Below, one piece after another: positions 50,514-59,414 of a stretch of DNA of 59,414 nt. How positions within the stretch are numbered: position 1 is the stretch's first letter; the number at the start of each line of letters is the position of its first letter. Source of the stretch: Actinomycetes bacterium (GTDB lineage: Bacteria; Actinomycetota; Acidimicrobiia; Acidimicrobiales; RAAP-2); contig JAJYBR010000010.1 of the NCBI GenBank assembly GCA_021778895.1, positions 1-59,414 of the forward strand. Reading direction: 5' to 3'. The translations under genes and the position numbers were made by a program. The notes beneath the pieces are model-generated. The model was not told where the DNA came from and did no database searches. It saw nothing but the letters and a program-made list of their open reading frames with translations.

Positions 50514-51677
50514 CTAGCGCAGGATGTGCGGACCGAGGTCGGCGAGGTCGCGGCTGCCCGTGAGGGCCATGGTGACGACCAGTTCGTCGCGCATGAGGGT
50601 GAGGAGCCGGTCGACACCCCGGGTTCCCTCGGCCGCGACCGCGTAGACCCAGGGCCGGCCCACCAGGCACGCGCGGGCGCCCAGGGCTAGTGCGCGAGCC
50701 ACGTCTTGGCCCGAGCGGACCCCCCCGTCCATCAGGACTTCCGTCCGCCCCCCAACCGCGTCGACGACGGCGGGCAGGGCGCGGATGGTCGAAGGAGCGC
50801 TGTCGAGCTGCCGTCCGCCGTGGTTCGAGACGATGACCGCGTCGGCTCCGCAGTCGACCGCGCGGGCCGCGTCGTCGGGTTCCAGGATGCCCTTGACGAC
50901 GAGGGGCCCGGTCCAGCGCTCCCGGACCCAGAGCAGGTCGTCCCACGTCACCGAGGGGTCGAACTGCGTGGCGATCCATCGCTGGAAGTCCGTGGGGAGC
51001 CGAGCGTCGGGGACGGCGGCTTCGAGGTTGCCGAACCGGAGCGGGCGGCCACGTCGCCCCACGTCGACGGCCCAGCGAAGATGGGCGGCCAGGTCGGCGC
51101 TCCGGCGCCACCGGCCCCACGGCCCCAGGGTCGCGTCGATGCCGTTGCGCACGTCGCGCAGGCGGCGTCCCACCACCGCGAGGTCGACCGTGAGGACGAG
51201 AACGGGGCAGCGGGCAGCCTGGGCTCGCTCGAGGAGGGCGGCAGCGTAGCCGCGGTCCCGCATGATGTAGAGCTGGAACCACGGCGGCGGGGCCGCCTGG
51301 GCGACCTCCTCGAGTGAGCAGATCGACAAGGTCGACTCGACGAAGGGGACGCCCTGGTGCGCCGCGGCCGTTGCGGCCTGGACCTCGGCCCGGCGAGCCA
51401 TCATGCCAGCGAAGCCGACCGGTGCCAGGATGAGCGGCTGCGCCAGTGGCTGGCCGAGCACCGTCGTGGCCGTCGTCGGTCCCGCGACGTCGCGCAGCAC
51501 CCGCTGGCGGAACTCGATCGCGTCGAGATCTCGCCGATTGGCACGCACCGTGGCTTCGCTGTTCGCTCCGCCGTCGACGTAGTCGAAGAGCTGGCGCGGC
51601 AGGATGCGGCGGGCGCGCCGCCGGTAGTCGTCGCTGCCCGCGGCCACCAAGTTGAGGGACCTCTCCGGGCGCGGCAT
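50514..51677 (-). CDS. lldD: FMN-dependent alpha-hydroxy acid dehydrogenase (L-lactate dehydrogenase-like)
   Basis: 387 residues forming an FMN TIM barrel. Blocks are FDYVDGGANSEATVRAN, LILAPVGFAGM, FVESTLSICSLEEVA, the active-site VKGILEPDDAA and SNHGGRQLDSAP, and MDGGVRSGQDVARALALGA near the C-terminus. It oxidises L-2-hydroxy acids such as L-lactate. An MftD-like role is an alternative, but no mycofactocin genes are present. The ATG overlaps the HAD stop as TAATG. Confidence 0.85.
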   Translation of the reverse strand: MPRPERSLNLVAAGSDDYRRRARRILPRQLFDYVDGGANSEATVRANRRDLDAIEFRQRVLRDVAGPTTATTVLGQPLAQPLILAPVGFAGMMARRAEVQAATAAAHQGVPFVESTLSICSLEEVAQAAPPPWFQLYIMRDRGYAAALLERAQAARCPVLVLTVDLAVVGRRLRDVRNGIDATLGPWGRWRRSADLAAHLRWAVDVGRRGRPLRFGNLEAAVPDARLPTDFQRWIATQFDPSVTWDDLLWVRERWTGPLVVKGILEPDDAARAVDCGADAVIVSNHGGRQLDSAPSTIRALPAVVDAVGGRTEVLMDGGVRSGQDVARALALGARACLVGRPWVYAVAAEGTRGVDRLLTLMRDELVVTMALTGSRDLADLGPHILR

Positions 51678-52354
51678 TACACTTCCTCGACGACCGAGGC
51701 GCCGAGGAGGAGGTCACCGAGGTCCTCCGGGCTGGCGACGACCGCCACGGCTCCCGCCTGGTCGAGCTCGCCCGGTGTGCCGTAGCCCCAGGCGACGCCC
51801 ACACAGGGCAGTCCGCACGCCCGAGCGGCCAAGACGTCGAAACGGCGGTCACCCACCATCCAGCGCGGCTCGTGGGGCGCTAGCCGCGCACGAGCCTGCG
51901 AGACGATCTCGGTCTTGGGTCCGAGGCGTCCGTCGAGCGACGCGCCGACGACTGCGTGGAAGTGGTGCTCCAGGTGCCAGTCGGCCAGGATCTGGGTGGC
52001 AAAGTCTTGGCGCTTGGCCGTGGCGACGGCCAGGATCCAGCCCTGCTCGCGCAGGCGGACCAGCAGCTCGTCGATGCCCGGATAGGGCCGGCAGCCCGGC
52101 ACGCCGATGGTGGCGTAGTGCTCGCGGTAGCGCGCGATCACCGGCCGCAGCTCGGACTCGGCGAACCCCAGGGTGCGGAAGGAGTCGGTCAAGGGCGGGC
52201 CGATGAGCGTCGCGAGAACGTCGTCGGGAGCGCGCCGTCCGGTGTCGTCGAGGGTTCGCCGGAAGGCCTCGATGATCCCGGGAGCCGAGTCCACCAGAGT
52301 CCCGTCGAGGTCGAAGATCGCCGCGGCACGTGGCGATGCGGCGGGAGAGGGCAC
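51677..52354 (-). CDS. HAD-superfamily phosphatase (phosphoglycolate phosphatase-like)
   Basis: 225 residues. Motif I is IFDLDGTLVDSAPG, motif II lies in LAVATAKRQ, and the later VVGASLDGRLGPKTEIV and WMVGDRRFDVLAAR give motifs III and IV. The layout fits Gph/PpaX-type enzymes that dephosphorylate 2-phosphoglycolate or pyrophosphate. It precedes lldD in the same operon, and glycolate made by a Gph could be oxidised by the adjacent FMN enzyme. The GTG start has a TAGCCT box 6 bases before it. Confidence 0.82.
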   Translation of the reverse strand: MPSPAASPRAAAIFDLDGTLVDSAPGIIEAFRRTLDDTGRRAPDDVLATLIGPPLTDSFRTLGFAESELRPVIARYREHYATIGVPGCRPYPGIDELLVRLREQGWILAVATAKRQDFATQILADWHLEHHFHAVVGASLDGRLGPKTEIVSQARARLAPHEPRWMVGDRRFDVLAARACGLPCVGVAWGYGTPGELDQAGAVAVVASPEDLGDLLLGASVVEEV

Positions 52355-52360
52355 GGGGGC

Positions 52361-52366
52361 AGGCTA
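52361..52366 (-). promoter_or_regulatory. -10 box of likely leaderless HAD-lldD operon
   Basis: TAGCCT on the minus strand, 6 bases before GTG 52354. Confidence 0.55.
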
Positions 52367-52415
52367 CCGCGCAATGTGCCGGGAAGGGGGCCTTGTGGGC
52401 CGGAGGCAAGGTGCC

Positions 52416-52421
52416 TAGGAT
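52416..52421 (+). promoter_or_regulatory. Possible -10 box of two-gene membrane operon
   Basis: TAGGAT, with AGAGGGGG 8 bases before ATG 52445, so this transcript has a normal leader. Confidence 0.4.
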
Positions 52422-52444
52422 CCGCCACCAAGAGGGGGTGTGCG

Positions 52445-53047
52445 ATGACGGTGATGGACGCATCGGCGGGGGGTGGCGTCGGCGTTCGCGAGCGACCACG
52501 CATCGAGATCGTGCCGCGCCGCGGACTCCCGTTCGTGGCGGCGGCCCTCGTGTTCGTCGTCGTGGCCATCGCGACGAACTCGTTGTGGATGCTCATGTTC
52601 TCGCACGTGGTGGGCGGTGCGATGTGGACCGCACTGGACCTGTTCTTGGGGCTGATCCTCGGACCCATCATGGGTCGGCTCTCGCCACCAGCTCGCGCCG
52701 AGTTCGCCGCTCGCCTCATGCCCAAGATGGTCCTCATCATGCCCACGGTGGTGGCGATGAACCTGGCTGCGGGATTCCAGATGGCCCTGCGCCTGGGCTT
52801 CCTCAACGCGAGCAGTCCGAACCACCCATGGCTCATAGCGTCGATGATCGTCGTCGGCGTGATGGCGGTGATCGCCCTCGGGATCCTCGAGCCCGCCAAC
52901 ATTGCGGTACTGGTCGAGATGAACAAGCCGGCCCCGGTGCCCGAGAAGATCGCGGCGCTCATGAAGCGCTTCATCGCCACGGCCGGAGTCACGGGCATCA
53001 TGCAGATCGCGACGCTGATCATCATGACGCGGGTGGCTTCCCGATGA
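52445..53047 (+). CDS. Four-helix membrane protein, CopD/DUF2269-like
   Basis: 200 residues with four predicted membrane segments: FVAAALVFVVVAIATN with SLWMLMFSHVVGGAMWTALD, MVLIMPTVVAMNLAAGF, LIASMIVVGVMAVIALG and GVTGIMQIATLIIM. The first pair resembles copper-resistance D/DUF2269 proteins, including a conserved His. Function is unknown. The ribosome site AGAGGGGGTG precedes ATG 52445. It overlaps the next membrane gene by 4 bases. Confidence 0.7.
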   Translation: MTVMDASAGGGVGVRERPRIEIVPRRGLPFVAAALVFVVVAIATNSLWMLMFSHVVGGAMWTALDLFLGLILGPIMGRLSPPARAEFAARLMPKMVLIMPTVVAMNLAAGFQMALRLGFLNASSPNHPWLIASMIVVGVMAVIALGILEPANIAVLVEMNKPAPVPEKIAALMKRFIATAGVTGIMQIATLIIMTRVASR

Positions 53048-53439
53048 GCGCCACCTCGCGCACGGCGGTGGCACCTGCCGCCTGGGTCGCCACCGGGGCC
53101 CTGACGTGCGCCGTGATCGGCGGGATCGCCATGGCCTCCTACGCTCCCCGCCGGCCGCCCCTCACGCTGCCCCTGATCCTGGGTCTCGTGGGACTCGCGG
53201 CGCTCGCTAGTGCCTACGGGATGCTGGTCCGCACGCCGGGATTCTCGTGGTCCTCGTACGCGCGGGTGTTCCGTTGGGCCCTGCTGGCCTACGTGATCGC
53301 CTCGGCGCTCATCGAGTTCGCCTTCGTGCGCGACCACACGCGGGGGGCACCGTTAGCGGTGGTGAGCCTGCTGCTGGTCGACTTCGCGCTCTCGGTCCCC
53401 ATGACGATCGCAACCACGGTCGCCAGCCTGGCCGACTGA
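53044..53439 (+). CDS. Small membrane protein
   Basis: 131 residues with about four helices: AAWVATGALTCAVIGGIAMA, LTLPLILGLVGLAALASAYG, VFRWALLAYVIASALIEFAF and LAVVSLLLVDFALSVPMTIA. No recognised domain. The ATG overlaps the upstream stop as ATGA, so it is very likely the partner of the CopD-like protein. The pair could form one membrane complex. Confidence 0.65.
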   Translation: MSATSRTAVAPAAWVATGALTCAVIGGIAMASYAPRRPPLTLPLILGLVGLAALASAYGMLVRTPGFSWSSYARVFRWALLAYVIASALIEFAFVRDHTRGAPLAVVSLLLVDFALSVPMTIATTVASLAD

Positions 53440-53626
53440 GGTTGCCGGCACCGGCATCGGACAGGGCTCGACGTTCTCGACGCTCCGACAGGTGGGGTGG
53501 CGGCGCAAGAACGTCGACGCGCCAGCGAAGTCACCGGCCAGCACCAAATCCGCCAGCGGAGGCGTTCGAGGCAGCGCGGTCGCCTGCTGGCATCTGGCGC
53601 GGCGGCTGAAGTGTTTCGGTCCTTGC

Positions 53627-53632
53627 GATACT
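53627..53632 (+). promoter_or_regulatory. -10 box of likely leaderless HAD-IIA gene
   Basis: GATACT with an upstream TGC, 6 bases before GTG 53639. GGAGGG lies immediately before the GTG, too close to act as a normal ribosome site. Confidence 0.45.
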
Positions 53633-54325
53633 GGAGGGGTGGACAGACTGCGCGAGGCGACCACCTGGCTGTGTGACATGGATGGCGTCCTGCTCGGCCC
53701 CAACGGCCTGATACCGGGCGCCGACACCTTCGTCGAGCGGGTGCGCGAGCGCGGGCACGGCCTCCAGGTCGTGACGAACAACTCCCTGTTCACACCCGAC
53801 GAGATCGTCGAGCGCATGGCCAAGGTGGGCCTGTCGATGCGCCCCGAGGAGATCTGGACCTCCGCGATGGCGGCGGCCTCCTACGTGTCCGACGGGACCA
53901 GAGCGACCCGCGTCTTCGCCATCGGCCGGCCGGCGATCCACGACGCCCTGTCCGACTTTGGGTGCGTTGTGGACGCGAGCACTGCTGAGGTGGTCGTGCT
54001 CGCCGAGACGCGGAACTACGACTTCGACGAGTTCGCTCGTGCTGTCCAGCTGATCGACCAGGGCGCCGCCTTCGTCGCCACGAACCCGGAACCCACGAGT
54101 CCCACCCTCAACGGCCCTGTGCCGGGCTGCGGCGCGATGGCGGCGCTGATCGAGCGCGCGACCGGCGTCGCTCCCCACATCGTGGGCAAGCCGAATCCCG
54201 GCATGATCCGCTCGGGGCTGGCTCGCCTGGGCGTCGACACCGCGCAGGCTGTCCTGGTTGGAGACCGGATCGAGACCGACGTGGTGGCGGGAGCCCAAGC
54301 GGGGCTCACCACCGTCCTCGTGCTG

Positions 54326-55804
<1,479 letters not shown>

Positions 55805-55891
55805 CGTGCGACCTCCAGGCCGTCGAGCGGGGCATCGCGTGCGCGTCCGTCTCGTCTTCCGTCACCCTACCAAGGGGTCCGAAAACTTCGG

Positions 55892-57916
55892 CTAGGCCGG
55901 GGTCCCCTCACCGTCGATATCGAGGCTGACCAGCGCGGATGCGATCTCGTCGAGCGGCATCGAGATGGCGCGCCCCTCCTTGCCCGCCGCGTTCCACCAG
56001 GAGAGCGCTCCCGCGGCGCGCACGTGGGGACGCGTGTCGCCGGTCTCGGCGCGGATGAGCCGCAGCGTCGCGTTGACCATCGCGAGGTGGGTCAGGGCCT
56101 GGGGGAAGTTGCCGAGCTGGCGACCGGTGAGGGAGTCGATCTCCTCGGCGTACAGCCCGAGCTTGCTCGCCGAGGCGACGAGTCGCTCGTAGTGGCTGCG
56201 GGCCAGGTCGAGCTCGCCGATCGCGACCAGGGCCGAGACGAGCCAGAAGGAGCACACCGTGAAGGAGGCTTCGGGCTCACCACCCAGTCCGTCGTCGGCC
56301 GAGGCCGTCTGGTACCGGTAGACGTAGGCACCATGAGCGAGCTCCGAGGCGATGGCGAAGACCGTCGCCCGGATGCGGGGATCGTCGGGCGGCAAGAAGT
56401 CCACCAGGCTCAGGACGAGGACCGAGGCGTCGAGCTCGGCCGAGCCGTAGGACTGGACGAAGACTCCCCGCTGGTCGACGGCGTGGGCGCAGATGTCCTC
56501 GTGGATCTCGCAGGCCGCCGCGAACCACGCGTCGGCGCGATCGATGTCGCCCCGCAGGCGGGCCAGGCGGGAACCGCGCTCGACCGCGACCCAGCACATG
56601 ACCTTGGAGAATGTGAAGTGCTGGGGCTCGCCGCGCATCTCCCAGATGCCCCGGTCCGGTTCACGCCACCGGGCCAGCGCCGTCTCGACCGCCTGCACCA
56701 CGATGCGCCAGGAGCGCTCGGAGAGCGAGTCGCGCGTGCGGGTGTGCTCGAAGATGCAGTCGACGATCGCTCCCAGGATGTCGTGCTGCACTTGGTGGTG
56801 CGCGGCATTTCCCGCGCGCACCGGCTGACTCGCCGCATACCCCGTCAGGTGGTCGAGCTCGACCTCGTCGGGTGCCGCACTCCCGTCGACGGGGTACAGG
56901 ACATGCAGGTCGCTGCGCGCCTGGTGGGTACCGAACACCGGCTCGAGCACGTCGCTCAGGAATCCCAAGAAGTCGTCCGCCTCGGTATCGAAACCCAGGG
57001 ACCGCAGCGCGCGCAGCGCGAAGGCCGAATCGCGAATCCAGGTGTAGCGGTAGTCCCAATTGCGCGTCCCCCCGACCTGTTCGGGCAGCGAGGTCGTGGC
57101 AGCGGCGAGCAGCGCACCCGAAGGCGCGTAGGTCAGTCCCTTGAGTGTGAGGGCACTGCGCTGGAGGATCTCGCGCCACGGGTGGTCGGGAAAGCGTCCC
57201 TCGTCCATCCACCCGCGCCAGAAGCGGCTCGTCTCGGCCAAGTAGGAGTCGACCTCCGGACGCGACGTCGGCTGGGGGTTGTCGGTCCAGCCGAGCACCA
57301 CGTAGAAGGACTCGCCCTCGCTCAGACGACGACGCGCGCGGACTCCACGTCCTTCGACACCCCAGCGCACGTCTCCCGTCAACGTCAGTCGTGGCTGGGC
57401 CGCGTTGGTCGTGACGACGGACCCGTATCCCGGTCCGCTGTACTCCCAGTGCGCGTCCTCGCGTCCGTAGTCGAACGCTGGCTCGCAGTCCGCGACCACC
57501 TCGATCGTCCCGTGCAGGCAGGTGGCCGTGCGGACCAGGAGGTGGCGGGCATCGTAGTCACCGGGCGTGCGTCGATAGTGAGCGAGCCGCTCGCCGTCGC
57601 GGTACCACCGACCCACGGCCAGGAAGTCGTTGACCGCCAGCCATCCGGTGTTGGCCTGCCAGGTGGTGTTGAGGACCATGGTGCCTGGGATGTACTGACG
57701 ATGCGCGGGAACAGCACGGTCGGCGGGTGCCAGGCGGAAGGTGCCGGCCGCGCGATCCAGGATCATGCCGAAGACGCTCGGATCGTGCGGGCGGGGCAGG
57801 CACATCCACTCGATGGCGCCTGTCGGTGCGACGAGACACGTGTTCTCGCAATCAGACAGGAACGCGTAATCAGCAATCGGAGGAAAGTTGGACTCCAGCG
57901 AGTCGAAGTGCTCCAC
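55892..57916 (-). CDS. Glycoside hydrolase family 15 (trehalase or glucoamylase-like)
   Basis: 674 residues. An N-terminal beta-rich domain (IADYAFLSDCENTCLVAPTG) precedes the alpha6/alpha6 barrel with GTRNWDYRYTWIRDSAFAL and the acid Glu region PDRGIWEMRGEPQHFTFSK, which are typical of actinobacterial GH15 trehalases. It should hydrolyse trehalose or another alpha-glucan in the cytosol. Next to otsA it would close a synthesis and breakdown cycle. The GTG start has GAGGAGG 5 bases upstream. No signal peptide is seen. Confidence 0.88.
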   Translation of the reverse strand: MEHFDSLESNFPPIADYAFLSDCENTCLVAPTGAIEWMCLPRPHDPSVFGMILDRAAGTFRLAPADRAVPAHRQYIPGTMVLNTTWQANTGWLAVNDFLAVGRWYRDGERLAHYRRTPGDYDARHLLVRTATCLHGTIEVVADCEPAFDYGREDAHWEYSGPGYGSVVTTNAAQPRLTLTGDVRWGVEGRGVRARRRLSEGESFYVVLGWTDNPQPTSRPEVDSYLAETSRFWRGWMDEGRFPDHPWREILQRSALTLKGLTYAPSGALLAAATTSLPEQVGGTRNWDYRYTWIRDSAFALRALRSLGFDTEADDFLGFLSDVLEPVFGTHQARSDLHVLYPVDGSAAPDEVELDHLTGYAASQPVRAGNAAHHQVQHDILGAIVDCIFEHTRTRDSLSERSWRIVVQAVETALARWREPDRGIWEMRGEPQHFTFSKVMCWVAVERGSRLARLRGDIDRADAWFAAACEIHEDICAHAVDQRGVFVQSYGSAELDASVLVLSLVDFLPPDDPRIRATVFAIASELAHGAYVYRYQTASADDGLGGEPEASFTVCSFWLVSALVAIGELDLARSHYERLVASASKLGLYAEEIDSLTGRQLGNFPQALTHLAMVNATLRLIRAETGDTRPHVRAAGALSWWNAAGKEGRAISMPLDEIASALVSLDIDGEGTPA

Positions 57917-58269
57917 CCCCGTCCTCCTCGGTCACTCGCATCCCTCTTCGCTGTTGTGGCCACACTAGTGAGACCTCACATCAGACGCGCATCGGGCCCC
58001 GTGGCACCAGCCCGGAGATTCTCGATGGCGCGGGCGCTGCGAACCGGCCAGTGCTGGCATCGACCAGGGGCGGGGCACGTGGCTGCAGGAGCCTCGACCC
58101 GCTCGGTGATGCCTGATTGGGCGATCGAGCGGGGCTCGTGGCCATGTCTGGACACCCGCGCAGCACCGGTGGGGCCTCGAGCGCTAAAGAGGTCGCGATC
58201 CCGTCGCGCACCAGCCCTCTGATCCAGCGCTCCCGTGTGGCGCCACCGGAGTCGAAGGGGAGTGCGACA
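57917..58269. other. 353-base intergenic region without a gene
   Basis: I see no ORF with family similarity here. It holds the divergent promoters of the GH15 gene and the DUF4232 gene and otherwise shows nothing clear. A small structured RNA cannot be excluded. Confidence 0.5.
57962..57967 (-). promoter_or_regulatory. Possible -10 box of GH15 gene
   Basis: TAGTGT on the minus strand about 45 bases before GTG 57916. Confidence 0.4.
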
Positions 58270-58926
58270 ATGCTGAACGTGATGGGTGGAGGATCGCGCC
58301 GGGTTATCAGTTGGCTGGGGGCAGTCGCGGCGAGTGTGATGTTCCTCACTCCCGCTAGTGCGAACACACCGCAACCTCGAGGACCACTGGCCACCACGAG
58401 TTGCGCATCCGCATCACTGCGAGTCACGGCGGCCGCCACGGTCGCGGGGCTCGGGAACAACGCGATCCTCCTGCGCTTCACGAATTCTGGCCGGGAGACA
58501 TGCTGGATTCGCGGCTACGCGAGAGTCGTTCTCTACGGCGCGCCCCGGCCCAAGTCGCCTCCGACGTTTGCGAGAGTCGCGAGGGACACCCCGGCCGTCT
58601 ACATGGGCGGGCTCATGCGGTTCTCGGGTCACGCCGTAGGATTGCGCGCCCAGCCCACCGCCTCGCTCGCGCACGGTGCGTCGGCGTACGAGCTGGTGGG
58701 TGATGGGGACAACCCCTTGAATGGGGCCCGAACGTGCCCCTCCACTGTCGGGGCCCGCGTGGTGGTCCGGTCCATCACTCCGACGGGAACCACCATGATC
58801 GTCCGACGCATTCCGGCTGCGGCGTGGCAGTGCTTTGCTCCGCTGGTCACGCCCATCGTTCCCTACCGCGTTCAGCGCTTCGAGGGTGCGACCTACCACC
58901 AGCGCGGCACGTACTTCCTCGACTAG
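58270..58926 (+). CDS. Secreted DUF4232 protein
   Basis: 218 residues from ATG 58270, with a ribosome site AAGGGGAG. The signal region RVISWLGAVAASVMFLTPASA ends near residue 30. The mature part starts TTSCASASLRVTAAATVAG, followed by LLRFTNSGRETCWIRGYARVVL with the paired Cys of the DUF4232 fold. These actinobacterial secreted proteins have no firm function. Upstream in-frame codons would add a segment without similarity, so this start is preferred. Confidence 0.7.
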   Translation: MLNVMGGGSRRVISWLGAVAASVMFLTPASANTPQPRGPLATTSCASASLRVTAAATVAGLGNNAILLRFTNSGRETCWIRGYARVVLYGAPRPKSPPTFARVARDTPAVYMGGLMRFSGHAVGLRAQPTASLAHGASAYELVGDGDNPLNGARTCPSTVGARVVVRSITPTGTTMIVRRIPAAAWQCFAPLVTPIVPYRVQRFEGATYHQRGTYFLD

Positions 58927-59073
58927 TACGTGGCGCCCAAGGCGCGGGGGCCCTCGATCGTTACCGGTTCGGGGAGCATCCGCCTCCAGCGGTCGCAGCG
59001 CCGCCGCCGCGCCGATTGGGCGAACACGGTGGAAACTGAAAGGACATCCCCGGCTAACCGCGGGACACCGCAC

Positions 59074-59414
59074 TGGTGGAGGTGCTGGGAATCGAACCCA
59101 GGTCCGCCCACGCCGTTGGGAACATTCTCCGAGCGCAGCCGACGAGAGATTGTCGGGAAGTGGTGCTCATCGGCGACCGGCCACTTCCGTAGTCAACTGA
59201 GATTTCCCACCGTGCCCGCTGACGCAGCACATCGGTAAGCCCCGCTCTTTGACGCCCGATTCCTAAGCCACAGGGCCGAACCTAGACGGACGTGCTAGCT
59301 AACTAGCAACAGCAAATACAGGATTGCCGTTTGTTTGTGTTTCCGGCTCTTTTACGTGGTTCCGGAGACCACGGCTCGCTTCTTTCCCTCTAGTCAAGGA
59401 CGTCGAAACCAATC
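59074..59414 (-). ncRNA. ssrA: tmRNA, 5' end just beyond the window
   Basis: Read on the minus strand it ends GGTTCGATTCCCAGCACC then TCCACCA, a tRNA-like T arm and acceptor end with encoded CCA. Its other end near the window edge reads GATTGGTTTCGACG, a conserved tmRNA 5' sequence, so only about 6 to 8 bases are missing. The internal reading frame at about 59305-59336 ends NGNPVFAVAS then TAG, which resembles a proteolysis tag. The exact resume codon is unclear (GAG or GAA are candidates). The tmRNA releases stalled ribosomes. Confidence 0.85.

Noticed and set aside
50514..51677. Mycofactocin MftD
   Set aside because: No mftA, mftB or mftC nearby; an L-lactate dehydrogenase-like enzyme is the simpler call.
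59074..59150. An ordinary tRNA on the minus strand
   Set aside because: Only the 3' T arm and acceptor half are present; the matching 5' part is ~340 bases away, which fits tmRNA.

Overview
The window is very GC-rich, dense coding DNA. Start codons are mostly GTG or ATG with some TTG, adjacent genes often overlap by 4 bases (GTGA or ATGA), and very little is intergenic. The gene content (DUF3039, short Actinobacteria-type UvrD helicase, C4 zinc-ribbon coiled-coil protein, OtsA plus GH15 trehalase-like enzyme, BTAD protein, AMACR-type racemase, HicA-like and PH-like small proteins) points to an actinobacterium. A secreted sedolisin (S53) and the general style suggest an Acidimicrobiia-like, possibly acid-tolerant lineage; the class is an inference. 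No phage, transposase, CRISPR array or obvious island is present, so this looks like chromosomal backbone.

Layout. 1-1880 (+): tail of a repeat-rich S1-domain protein, FabZ-like dehydratase, exonuclease III. 1869-6417 (-): short UvrD-like helicase, FAD-linked (GlcD-like) oxidase, TPP enzyme. 6473-9906 (+): alpha/beta hydrolase, membrane-anchored MurF-like ligase, Ddl. 9793-12842 (-): membrane BTAD protein, secreted or anchored partner, sigma-like protein. 12951-13292: small hypothetical. 13302-16884 (-): lipoprotein, hypothetical, secreted GH3. 16946-18555: inositol-phosphatase-like enzyme and CHAD protein. 18644: tRNA-Val(TAC). 18852-22107: AI-2E-type permease, MarR regulator with operator, DHA2 drug exporter. 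22173-28382: sedolisin, radical SAM/SPASM enzyme, ArsB/SLC13-like permease, MDR oxidoreductase, MFS. 28402-32574: EEP nuclease, PhzF, PPOX-like, NUDIX, zinc-ribbon protein, histidine phosphatase. 32845-37604 (-): CydDC-like ABC pair and TM0106/RecB-like nuclease. 37634-37984 (-): RNase P RNA. 38054-41448: xseA-xseB, MBL hydrolase, FAD reductase. 41458-44572 (-): glpK and glpD. 44614-46940: acyl-CoA dehydrogenase and AMACR. 46937-50506: Lrp ligand-binding domain, two small proteins, amidotransferase-like protein, TrmA-type methyltransferase, HicA-like and PH-like proteins. 50514-53439: LldD, HAD, two membrane proteins. 53639-57916: NagD-like HAD, OtsA, GH15. 58270-58926: DUF4232 protein. 59074 to the right edge (-): tmRNA.

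Functional themes are cell-wall precursor assembly (MurF-like and Ddl), glycerol entry (GlpK and GlpD), trehalose synthesis and breakdown (OtsA and GH15, with no OtsB in view), branched acyl-CoA catabolism (acyl-CoA dehydrogenase and AMACR), 2-hydroxyacid oxidation (GlcD-like and LldD), DNA repair (XthA, XseAB, UvrD-like) and core RNAs (rnpB, ssrA, tRNA-Val).

The most striking whole-window signal is regulatory. At least fourteen genes, on both strands, have a TANNNT -10 box 6 or 7 bases before the start codon, as expected for leaderless mRNAs. Two such promoters lead to unlisted short ORFs, one cysteine-rich and one overlapping a downstream start as ATGA. The membrane BTAD module and the membrane-anchored MurF-like ligase are the least conventional gene sets.
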